Assembly (NCBI GenBank): GCA_947586855.1
Contig: CANPXV010000014.1
Location: 1 to 32,598 of the forward strand
Source: an uncultured Clostridia bacterium
GTDB taxonomy: Bacteria > Bacillota > Clostridia > Christensenellales > CAG-314
Length of the DNA: 32,598 bases
Direction of reading: 5' to 3'
Position numbers and translations under genes: made by a program. The notes beneath the pieces are model-generated. The model searched no databases, had not been told where the DNA came from, and was given only the letters and a program-made list of their open reading frames with translations. Positions 22,392-32,598 of this stretch are shown piece by piece (position 1 is the stretch's first letter; each line of letters starts with the position of its first letter).

Positions 22392-24206
22392 ATGTCGCTT
22401 CGCAATCTGTTTACCAAGTGGGGCAAGGAGTTAACCTCCAAGCCCTTGCAGGAGTATCCCCGTCCGCAATTTGTGCGCAAAAGCTACCACAACCTCAATG
22501 GTTGGTGGGACTACGCCATCACCGTCAAGGACGCCGTCCCCGACGACTTCCACGGCAAGATTTTGGTGCCCTTTTCGCCGGAAAGTCCCCTTTCGGGCGT
22601 GGGGCATGTGCTGCGCCCCAAGGAGTATTTGTTCTATCGGCGCACCTTCAACCTGCCCAAAAACTTTGTCAAGGATGTGCTTTTGCTGCATTTCGGCGCA
22701 GTGGACAGCGTCTGCGACCTCTACATCAACGGCTGTTTTGCGGGGCACCACGAGGGCGGCTACAACGCCTTTTCGGTGGATATTGCCCCCTTCTACCTGC
22801 CCGAACGGGACAACGAGATCGTTTTGCGGGTGCAGGACGCCACCGACAGCGGCTTTCAGACGAGGGGCAAACAAAGTTCCAAGCGGGGCGGCATGTGGTA
22901 CACGCCCCAAAGCGGCATTTGGCAGACGGTCTGGCTGGAAAGCGTCCCCGCACAGTACATACGCTCTGCCAAAATCACGCCCGATTTCGACAATGCGCAG
23001 GTGCACGTGCAGCTTGATTGCACCGCCGACGACCCCGTGACGGTCATCATCACCGACGGCGAGACGGAGCTTGCCAAAAACGACGGCAAAGGCACCGTCA
23101 CCGTACGCTTCCCCGACAAAAAATTTGTCCCCTGGACGCCCGAGAACCCGCACCTGTACGGTTTGCGCCTCATCTCCCGTCGAGACAGGGTGGATTGCTA
23201 CTTCGGCATGCGCAAGTTCGATTGCCGCATGGCGGGCAAGTACTGCCGCCTCATGCTCAACAACAAGCCCTACTTCCACAACGGATTGCTGGACCAGGGC
23301 TATTGGAGCGACGGCCTGTACACGGCGCCCAGCGACGAGGCCATGATACACGACATCGAAACGGCCAAGAGCCTCGGCTTCAACATGCTGCGCAAGCACA
23401 TCAAGGTAGAGCCTGCCCGTTGGTACTATCATTGCGACAGGCTGGGCATGCTTGTGTGGCAGGATATGCCCAGCGGCGGCACCCGATACAGCAAGTGGAA
23501 CACAATGTACGCACCCTTTGTGGGCATCAACCTAAAAGACGGCAACCACGCCCGCTTCGGCCGCAAACGGCCGGAAAGCCGAGACCTTTTTGTGAGGGAG
23601 TACACCGAGATGATCAACCAGCTGTACAACTGCGTGTCCATCGCCATGTGGGTGCCCTTCAACGAGGGCTGGGGGCAGTTTGACGCCAACGAGATTGCCG
23701 CTCTCACCAAAAAGCTGGATCCCACCCGCACGGTGGACCACGCCAGCGGTTGGCACGATCAGGGCGGCGGCGACGTCAAAAGTCTGCATGTCTACTTCAA
23801 AAAGCTGCGTCTGCCCAAGGACAAAAAACGGGCCGTCTGCCTCACCGAGTTTGGCGGGTACAGCTTCAAGGACGAAACGCACAGCGCCAATCTGGACAAC
23901 ACATATAGCTACAAGCAGTTTGCTGACTTGCAGGACTACAACAATGGCGTGCTTGCGCTGTACGAGCGTGACGTCATACCCTGGATAACAAGGGGGCTGT
24001 CGGCGGCGGTGTACACCCAGCTCAGCGACGTGGAGGACGAAGTCAACGGCCTGCTCACCTACGACCGCAAAGTGCTGAAAGTAAACGCCGATATGATGCG
24101 GGATATCAACTCCAAGATAAATCTGGACAAGCTGGCCGAGCTGTTGGAACAGGGCAAGTATCGGGATAGCGGCGAACACGTGCCCAAATACGAGGAAACG
24201 GTATGA
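22392..24206 (+). CDS. Glycoside hydrolase family 2 protein, probably cytoplasmic
   Basis: This is a 604-residue GH2-type beta-glycosidase (family includes beta-galactosidases, beta-glucuronidases and beta-mannosidases). The sugar-binding jelly roll covers about residues 30-190 (LNGWWDYAI, FYRRTFNLP, VDSVCDLYINGCFAGHHEGG), followed by an immunoglobulin-like domain to about 290 and a TIM barrel. The acid/base is likely Glu425 in FNEGWG and the nucleophile Glu486 in LTEFGGY. RKHIKVEPARWYYHCDRLGM is typical of the barrel. There is no signal peptide, so it should act on imported oligosaccharides or glycosides. AAAGGAG precedes the ATG. The substrate cannot be decided. tadA overlaps its stop codon (ATGA). 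Confidence 0.88.
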   Translation: MSLRNLFTKWGKELTSKPLQEYPRPQFVRKSYHNLNGWWDYAITVKDAVPDDFHGKILVPFSPESPLSGVGHVLRPKEYLFYRRTFNLPKNFVKDVLLLHFGAVDSVCDLYINGCFAGHHEGGYNAFSVDIAPFYLPERDNEIVLRVQDATDSGFQTRGKQSSKRGGMWYTPQSGIWQTVWLESVPAQYIRSAKITPDFDNAQVHVQLDCTADDPVTVIITDGETELAKNDGKGTVTVRFPDKKFVPWTPENPHLYGLRLISRRDRVDCYFGMRKFDCRMAGKYCRLMLNNKPYFHNGLLDQGYWSDGLYTAPSDEAMIHDIETAKSLGFNMLRKHIKVEPARWYYHCDRLGMLVWQDMPSGGTRYSKWNTMYAPFVGINLKDGNHARFGRKRPESRDLFVREYTEMINQLYNCVSIAMWVPFNEGWGQFDANEIAALTKKLDPTRTVDHASGWHDQGGGDVKSLHVYFKKLRLPKDKKRAVCLTEFGGYSFKDETHSANLDNTYSYKQFADLQDYNNGVLALYERDVIPWITRGLSAAVYTQLSDVEDEVNGLLTYDRKVLKVNADMMRDINSKINLDKLAELLEQGKYRDSGEHVPKYEETV

Positions 24207-24649
24207 CCCCTGCGGAAAAATTTATGCGCCTTGCATTGCGTCAGGCACAACTATCCGCACGTCGGGACGAGGTGCCCATCGGGGCAGTGGTGGTCAAGGA
24301 CGGCGTCGTCATATCCCGTGCGCACAACACCCGCAACGCCTCGCATGACGCCACCGAACACGCCGAACTGACGGCCATACGCCGTGCCTGCAAAAAATTG
24401 GGCGATTGGCGACTGTCGGGGTGCGATCTGTACGTCACGTTGGAGCCCTGCGTCATGTGTCTGGGCGCATGCTACAACGCTCGGCTGTCCAATGTGTACT
24501 TTGGCGCCTACGACCTCAGCGGCAAGGGCTGCGTGCCCCTGGCGGAAATGCTTGGCGCCACCCTCAATCACGAGCTGCAATTGTGCGGCGGCGTGCTGCA
24601 AGAACAGTGCTCGGCACTGCTGACCGACTACTTCCGCTCCAAACGGTAG
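24203..24649 (+). CDS. tadA: tRNA-specific adenosine deaminase TadA
   Basis: This is a 148-residue zinc deaminase that converts A34 to inosine in tRNA-Arg(ACG). The zinc and catalytic motif is HAE (His53, Glu55) with PCVMC (Cys83, Cys86). VPIGAVVVKDG and the NTRN segment fit TadA. Length is typical (about 150). The ATG overlaps the stop of the GH2 gene (ATGA) and GAGG lies a few nt upstream, so translation is probably coupled. The pairing with a glycosidase is unusual and probably accidental. A palindromic repeat starts directly after the stop codon. Confidence 0.93.
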   Translation: MTPAEKFMRLALRQAQLSARRDEVPIGAVVVKDGVVISRAHNTRNASHDATEHAELTAIRRACKKLGDWRLSGCDLYVTLEPCVMCLGACYNARLSNVYFGAYDLSGKGCVPLAEMLGATLNHELQLCGGVLQEQCSALLTDYFRSKR

Positions 24650-24680
24650 CACCTCGCCGCACCTCGCCGGTGGGGCGGGT
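24650..24680 (+). repeat. GC-rich palindromic intergenic repeat, copy 5
   Basis: CACCTCGCCG is followed by the palindromic unit and GGGTTGGAAA. It starts at the first base after the tadA stop codon, in sense orientation. Confidence 0.85.
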
Positions 24681-24853
24681 TGGAAACGATTTTTTACTTG
24701 ATAGAATGTTCAACCTTGTTTATATTTTACCTTAACTCCGTGATTGAAGTGTGAATTGAAAACAACTTGATTTTTGATCGCTCTATGTTTTTCGCAGAGC
24801 CTTGCAATAAATGATTGATAAAAATCTTCTTTCAAAAAGTAGGTTTTATATAT
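24681..24853. other. AT-rich spacer without a gene
   Basis: This stretch between the tadA repeat and the recF terminator is AT-rich, unlike its flanks. It holds only a weak hairpin (GCTCT with AGAGC near 24780-24800), possibly ending tadA. I see no gene in it. Confidence 0.5.
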
Positions 24854-24889
24854 AAAAAAACTGCACCCGTCTGATTGTAAGACGAGAGC
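24854..24889 (-). terminator. Terminator of recF
   Basis: On the minus strand GCTCTCGTCT pairs with AGACGGGTGC (one mismatch, one G-U) around a 7-nt loop. It is followed by AG and seven T residues. It resembles the addA terminator stem (CTCGTCTG core). Confidence 0.75.
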
Positions 24890-24904
24890 TTGTTTTCTCT
24901 CCTG

Positions 24905-24957
24905 CTCGCCTCACCGGCGAGGTGGCCTCACCGGCGAGGTGCGGCGAGGTGCGAGAT
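24905..24957 (-). repeat. GC-rich palindromic intergenic repeat, copy 6 (double unit)
   Basis: On the minus strand it reads CTCGCACCTCGC, CGCACCTCGCC and then two palindromic CACCTCGCCGGTGAGGC units. It lies about 40 nt after the recF stop in sense orientation and just before the terminator hairpin. Confidence 0.85.
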
Positions 24958-24965
24958 GAAAAGGC

Positions 24966-24982
24966 ATATGGGGTGGCAAAAC
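24966..24982 (-). repeat. 17-nt sequence shared with the dut 3' region
   Basis: This is identical to 21693-21709. It starts 11 nt downstream of the recF stop codon, matching its position after dut. Confidence 0.6.
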
Positions 24983-24993
24983 ACGGTTGTCTG

Positions 24994-28241
<3,248 letters not shown>

Positions 28242-28251
28242 GGAGAGGGCT

Positions 28252-30750
28252 ATGGCAAACAAAAACGACATTCAGAATTTCGACTATGTAAACGCTTTGA
28301 ACAAAACCACCGTCAAGGTGGTCAAGATGGAAGAGGAGATGAAGCGCTCCTTTATCGCCTACGCCATGGCGGTAAACGTTTCTCGTGCCATACCCGACGT
28401 CAGGGACGGCCTCAAACCTGTGCACAGGCGCATATTGTACGCCATGGGAGAGCTCAACCTGTTCAACGACAAGCCCACCCGTAAATCCGCCCGTATCGTC
28501 GGCGATGTGCTGGGCAAGTACCACCCCCACGGCGACAGCGCCGTCTACGAGGCGTTGGTGCGTTTGGCGCAGGACTTTTCTATCAGGTGCCCGTTGGTGG
28601 ATGGACAGGGCAACTTCGGCAGTGTGGACGGCGATCCGCCGGCGGCACAACGTTACACCGAGGCCAAGCTGTCCAAGATCGCTGCGGAAATGCTGCGGGA
28701 TATCGACAAAAACACCGTTGACTTCTATCCCAACTTCGACAACACCCTCATGCAGCCCGTGGTGCTGCCCAGCCGCTTCCCCAACCTGTTGGTAAACGGC
28801 GCCGACGGCATTGCCGTGGGTATGGCTACCAATATCCCGCCCCACAACCTCACCGAGGTCATCAACGGCGCCATTGCCGTGCTCAAAAACCCCGATATCA
28901 CCGTGGACGAGCTTATGCGCATCATACCTGCGCCCGATTTTCCCACCGGCGGCATCATCATGGGGCGTGCGGGCATCAGGGCCGCCTACAAGACGGGCAA
29001 GGGCACCATTCTGGTGCGTGCCAAGACGGAGATCGAAGAGCACAACGGCCGCCAACGTATCATCGTCACCGAGATACCCTATCAGGTCAACAAGGCCAAG
29101 CTGGTGGAGACCATCGCCGGCATGGTCAAGGACAAGCGCCTGGAAGGCATTGCCGATATCCGAGAGGAAAGCGACCGCCACGGTATGCGTATCGTGTTCG
29201 ACCTCAAACGGGACGCCAATGCGCAGGTGGTGCTCAACACCATGTTCAAGCACACGCAGTTGCAGGTATCCGACGGCATAATTCTGCTGGCTTTGGCGGA
29301 CGGCGAGCCCAAGATACTCAACCTCAAAGAGATCCTCACCTACTACATCGCCCACCAGCGTGATGTGGTGGTGCGTCGCACGCAGTTCGATCTGGAAAAG
29401 GCCGAGGACCGTCACCACATCATTTTTGGATTGGTCATTGCGCTGGACAACATCGACCGTGTGATACAGATCATCAAGGAAAGCCGAGATCGTCAGGTGG
29501 CCGCCCAACAGCTTATGGAAGAGTTTGCCCTGTCCGAAAAGCAAACCAATGCCATATTGGAAATGCGCCTGTCACGCCTTACCCAATTGGAAGTGGAAAG
29601 CCTCCGTCAGGAATTGGCCGAGTTGGAGCGTCTCATCGAGGACCTCAAAGACATTTTGGCCAAGCCCGCACGTGTTTCGGAGATCATCGAGACGGAGCTG
29701 GGCGAGATCAGCCAAAAATACGGCACGCCCCGCATGACGGAAATCTGCACGGACTACTCCGAGATAGACATCGGCGACCTGATAGAAAAGGAGGACGTGG
29801 TTATATCTATGACCCACCTCGGCTACGTCAAGCGCCTGCCCGTTGCCGAGTACCGCACTCAAAAGAGGGGCGGCAAGGGCATCACCGCACACAAGCCCCG
29901 AGAAGAGGACTTTGTGGAAAAGATGTTCATCACCAACACCCACGATGACATTTTGTTCTTTACCAACCGCGGCAAGGTGTACTGTATCAAGGGCTACGAG
30001 GTGCCCGAGGCCGAGCGTACCGCACGCGGCAGGGCCATCGTCAACATCTTGCAGCTGGACCCCGAAGAAAAGGTGACGGCCGTCATCCCCCGCAAGGAGG
30101 ACAGTCGAGGCAACCTTATCATGGCCACCCGCAACGGCCTCATCAAAAAGACCAACCTCGAAGAGTTCGAGTCCATCCGCAAAACGGGCAAGATCGCCAT
30201 TTCGCTGTTGGAGGGCGACGAGCTCATCGGCGTGGATATGACCACCGGCTATGACGAGGTGCTGATGGCCAGCCGAGAGGGCAAGTGTATCCGCTTTGCC
30301 GAAGAGGACGTGCGTGCCATGGGCAGAGAAGCCCAGGGTGTGCGCTCCATCAATCTGGAAAAGGGCGACTACGTTGTGGATATGGCCATCGCCCGCAACG
30401 GCGTGGAAGTGCTTACCATTTCGGAAAACGGCTTTGGCAAGCGCAGCGACCTCACCGACTACCGTCTGCAATCCCGTGCAGGCAAGGGTATCAAGGCGGG
30501 CGTATTCAACGACAAAACAGGCAAACTTGTCAACCTCAAACTTATCAACCCCGACAACGACATCATGCTCATCGCCGATAACGGCATCATCATCAGGATC
30601 CGTGCCAAGGATATCTCCAAGATTGGCCGTGACACAATGGGCGTCAGAGTGATGCGTGTCAAGGGCGACGAGCACGTCGTGTGCGTATCCGAAAGTCCCG
30701 TCACGGAAGAATTGGACGGCGAGGACGCATCGGACGCCACAGAGGAATAA
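28252..30750 (+). CDS. gyrA: DNA gyrase subunit A
   Basis: This is the 832-residue breakage-reunion subunit. The catalytic tyrosine lies in [10 protein letters not shown] (about Tyr135). The quinolone-determining segment reads [19 protein letters not shown], with Ser at the position of E. coli Ser83 and Glu at Asp87, a wild-type-like pattern. The C-terminal beta-pinwheel carries the GyrA box QKRGGKG (537-543), the mark of gyrase rather than topoisomerase IV. The acidic tail ends [22 protein letters not shown] precedes the ATG and overlaps the end of gyrB. argS begins 6 nt after the stop. Confidence 0.97.
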   Translation: MANKNDIQNFDYVNALNKTTVKVVKMEEEMKRSFIAYAMAVNVSRAIPDVRDGLKPVHRRILYAMGELNLFNDKPTRKSARIVGDVLGKYHPHGDSAVYEALVRLAQDFSIRCPLVDGQGNFGSVDGDPPAAQRYTEAKLSKIAAEMLRDIDKNTVDFYPNFDNTLMQPVVLPSRFPNLLVNGADGIAVGMATNIPPHNLTEVINGAIAVLKNPDITVDELMRIIPAPDFPTGGIIMGRAGIRAAYKTGKGTILVRAKTEIEEHNGRQRIIVTEIPYQVNKAKLVETIAGMVKDKRLEGIADIREESDRHGMRIVFDLKRDANAQVVLNTMFKHTQLQVSDGIILLALADGEPKILNLKEILTYYIAHQRDVVVRRTQFDLEKAEDRHHIIFGLVIALDNIDRVIQIIKESRDRQVAAQQLMEEFALSEKQTNAILEMRLSRLTQLEVESLRQELAELERLIEDLKDILAKPARVSEIIETELGEISQKYGTPRMTEICTDYSEIDIGDLIEKEDVVISMTHLGYVKRLPVAEYRTQKRGGKGITAHKPREEDFVEKMFITNTHDDILFFTNRGKVYCIKGYEVPEAERTARGRAIVNILQLDPEEKVTAVIPRKEDSRGNLIMATRNGLIKKTNLEEFESIRKTGKIAISLLEGDELIGVDMTTGYDEVLMASREGKCIRFAEEDVRAMGREAQGVRSINLEKGDYVVDMAIARNGVEVLTISENGFGKRSDLTDYRLQSRAGKGIKAGVFNDKTGKLVNLKLINPDNDIMLIADNGIIIRIRAKDISKIGRDTMGVRVMRVKGDEHVVCVSESPVTEELDGEDASDATEE

Positions 30751-30756
30751 CCTTTC

Positions 30757-32448
30757 ATGATAGACTACAAACAAATCATTGCAGACAAGCTTTCGGCTCC
30801 GCTGGACAAGGCGGAGCTGTCGGCGTTGATAACGGAAACCGCCGACGACTCCTTTGGCGACTACGCCTTTCCCTGCTTCAAGCTGGCCCGTGTCATGCGC
30901 AAATCTCCCGTGCAGATCGCCGAGGAGCTGGCCGCCAAGTTTGTCACCGACGATCACATCGTCAAGGTGCAGGCCGTCAACGGCTATCTCAACTTTTTTG
31001 TCAACCGATTGGAGCTGACTTGGGACATCATTTCCGACGTGATTGCCGCACGTGGTCGCTACGGCGACAGCGATATGGGCAAGGGCAAAACGGTGTGTAT
31101 CGATTACAGCTCGGTCAACATCTGCAAGTCCTTCCACATCGGGCACCTGTCCACAACGGCCATCGGCAGCGCACTGTACAAGATTTATTCGGCGCTGGGC
31201 TACAATGTGGTGGGGATCAATCACCTGGGCGACTACGGCACGCAGTTTGGCAAGATGATCGTGGCCTTCAAGCTGTGGGGAGACCAAGCCACGGCAGAGA
31301 AGGAGGGCGTCAAGGAGCTGCAACGGCTGTATGTCAAGTTCCACCAAGAGGAGCCCAACCACCCCGAGCTTACCGAACAGGCGCGGGAGTGGTTTGCCCG
31401 TATCGAGCGGGGCGACCCCGAGGCGCAGCAGCTGTTTGAGTTTTTCAAAAGGGTGACGCTGCAAGAGGTAAAAACCATCTACGACCGCCTCCACGTCAGG
31501 TTTGACAGCTGGAACGGCGAAAGTTTCTTCAACGACAAAATGGCCGAGCCGCTGCAAATGCTGCGGGACAAAGGCCTCATCACCGAGAGCCAGGGTGCGC
31601 AGGTGGTGGAACTGGGCGACTACGGCATGCCGCCCTGCCTGCTGGTCAAGTCGGATGGCAGCAGTCTGTATGCCACCCGAGATATCGCCGCCGCCATCTG
31701 GCGCAAGCAGCACTACAACTTTGACAAGTGCCTTTACGTGGTGGCGTATCAGCAAAATCTGCACTTCAAGCAGTTTTTTAAGGTGTTGGAGCTGGCCGGC
31801 TGCGATTGGGCCAAGGATCTGGTGCACGTGGCCTATGGTATGGTTAGCTTGGAGGACGGCGCCATGTCCACCCGCAAGGGCAATGTGGTGCTGTTGAAGG
31901 ACGTCATCGACAAGGCCGTCAGCAAGGCCAACGATATCATCGCCGACAAAAACCCCGATCTGGATAACCGCAGCGACGTCGCCGAGCAGGTTGGCGTGGG
32001 TGCGGTGCTGTTCTCCGCCTTGGAAAACAGCCGTATCAAAGATATCGTGTTCAGCTACGACCGCATACTCAACTTCGACGGCGAAACTGCCCCCTATTTG
32101 CAGTATACCTACGCACGCTGCAACTCCATTTTGCAAAAGGCACCCCGCACCGAGGGTGTCTCGGGCGACTATCGTGCGCTGGACAACGCCGAAACGTTGC
32201 GCCTGGTCAAGCTTATCGGCAGCTTTCCGCAGGCCGTCAGGGACGCCGCCCTCAAATATGAGCCCAGCGTCATCTCCGCTCTGCTCATCGACATTGCGCA
32301 GGCCTTTAACCGCTTCTATATCGCCCACAGGGTGATTTGCGACAACCCCGCCCATCAGATCGCCCGCTTGCAAGTGGTGGACGCCACGGCTTCGGTACTC
32401 AAACGAGGCCTGCAATTGCTTGGTATCGGCGCCCCGCCGCAAATGTAA
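30757..32448 (+). CDS. argS: Arginyl-tRNA synthetase
   Basis: This is a 563-residue class I synthetase that charges tRNA-Arg. The N-terminal add-1 domain is followed by the HIGH motif HIGH (127-130) in NICKSFHIGHLSTT. KMSK is replaced by MSTRKGNVV, as in many ArgRS. The anticodon-binding helical domain ends in LKRGLQLLGI. Length is typical. It begins 6 nt after gyrA with GAGGAA in the end of gyrA serving as a possible ribosome binding site, so it is probably co-transcribed with gyrase, an unusual pairing. Confidence 0.96.
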   Translation: MIDYKQIIADKLSAPLDKAELSALITETADDSFGDYAFPCFKLARVMRKSPVQIAEELAAKFVTDDHIVKVQAVNGYLNFFVNRLELTWDIISDVIAARGRYGDSDMGKGKTVCIDYSSVNICKSFHIGHLSTTAIGSALYKIYSALGYNVVGINHLGDYGTQFGKMIVAFKLWGDQATAEKEGVKELQRLYVKFHQEEPNHPELTEQAREWFARIERGDPEAQQLFEFFKRVTLQEVKTIYDRLHVRFDSWNGESFFNDKMAEPLQMLRDKGLITESQGAQVVELGDYGMPPCLLVKSDGSSLYATRDIAAAIWRKQHYNFDKCLYVVAYQQNLHFKQFFKVLELAGCDWAKDLVHVAYGMVSLEDGAMSTRKGNVVLLKDVIDKAVSKANDIIADKNPDLDNRSDVAEQVGVGAVLFSALENSRIKDIVFSYDRILNFDGETAPYLQYTYARCNSILQKAPRTEGVSGDYRALDNAETLRLVKLIGSFPQAVRDAALKYEPSVISALLIDIAQAFNRFYIAHRVICDNPAHQIARLQVVDATASVLKRGLQLLGIGAPPQM

Positions 32449-32472
32449 TCACCTCGCTTTTGACTTTTAGTT

Positions 32473-32510
32473 CACCTCGCCGGTGGGGCCACCTCGCCGG
32501 TGAGGCAAGC
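32473..32510 (+). repeat. GC-rich palindromic intergenic repeat, copy 7 (double unit)
   Basis: Two palindromic units, identical over 37 nt to 13189-13225, start 25 nt after the argS stop in sense orientation. A GGGGCTGTCGC hairpin follows. Confidence 0.85.
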
Positions 32511-32522
32511 AGAAAAAAAACA

Positions 32523-32551
32523 AGGGGCTGTCGCATTAAGCGGCGGCCCTT
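32523..32551 (+). terminator. Hairpin after argS, probable terminator
   Basis: AGGGGCTGTCGC pairs with GCGGCGGCCCTT in a 12-bp stem with several G-U pairs and a 5-nt loop. The tail (CTGCATATTTGC) is not T-rich, so termination may be weak. The left arm matches the parB terminator at the other end of the window. Confidence 0.5.
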
Positions 32552-32598
32552 CTGCATATTTGCAAGTATTTATTCAAAACACTCAAGCCGTTTGACTT

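Overview
The window looks like a chromosomal region near the replication origin of an uncultured Bacillota, most likely a Clostridia-type organism. The taxonomic call is an inference from gene content and protein style; I could not run a search. It carries parA/parB, mnmE-mnmG-rsmG, dnaA, recF, gyrB-gyrA, addB-addA and uvrC in GC-rich coding sequence, separated by short AT-rich gaps. No tRNA, rRNA, CRISPR array, transposase, integrase or phage gene was seen.

Layout. From left to right: parB and parA read leftward (115-1818). Divergent to them run mnmE, mnmG and rsmG (2123-6014), then a PnuC-like transporter and a TM1586-type nitroreductase (6141-8159), then dnaA (8382-9743). An AT-rich 547-bp gap follows, with a composite terminator and a candidate unwinding element. 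Then uvrC, an unrecognised three-helix membrane protein, addA and addB read leftward (10291-19990). A lipoprotein gene reads rightward (20214-21416), dut leftward, a family-2 glycoside hydrolase and tadA rightward, recF leftward, and gyrB-gyrA-argS rightward to 32448. The classic order is broken up: dnaN is not in the window, recF stands alone and is divergent from gyrB, parAB is divergent from mnmE, and argS is attached to the gyrase operon.

How the genes fit together. The core is chromosome housekeeping: initiation (DnaA), segregation (ParA/ParB), supercoiling (GyrA/GyrB), repair (RecF, AddAB, UvrC), dUTP removal (Dut), and translation quality (MnmE/MnmG wobble-uridine modification, RsmG 16S methylation, TadA wobble inosine, ArgS). 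PnuC plus nitroreductase form a small pyridine/flavin-related operon, and the GH2 enzyme is an accessory metabolic gene.

Promoters are easy to read. Ten vegetative promoters have near-consensus hexamers, nine with a 17-nt spacer, and eight carry an extended -10 TGn. The most notable observation is that the -10 boxes of dnaA, addB and recF each end exactly 6 nt before the start codon, with no Shine-Dalgarno sequence. This predicts leaderless mRNAs for three replication/recombination genes, while neighbours such as gyrB, gyrA, dut and the GH2 gene have good ribosome binding sites. The second is a family of GC-rich modular palindromic repeats built on CACCTCGCC, found at seven intergenic loci. 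Five of these lie just 3' of a gene in the sense orientation, often next to a terminator hairpin. A smaller repeat (core CAACTGCGG) flanks dnaA and recurs before rsmG.
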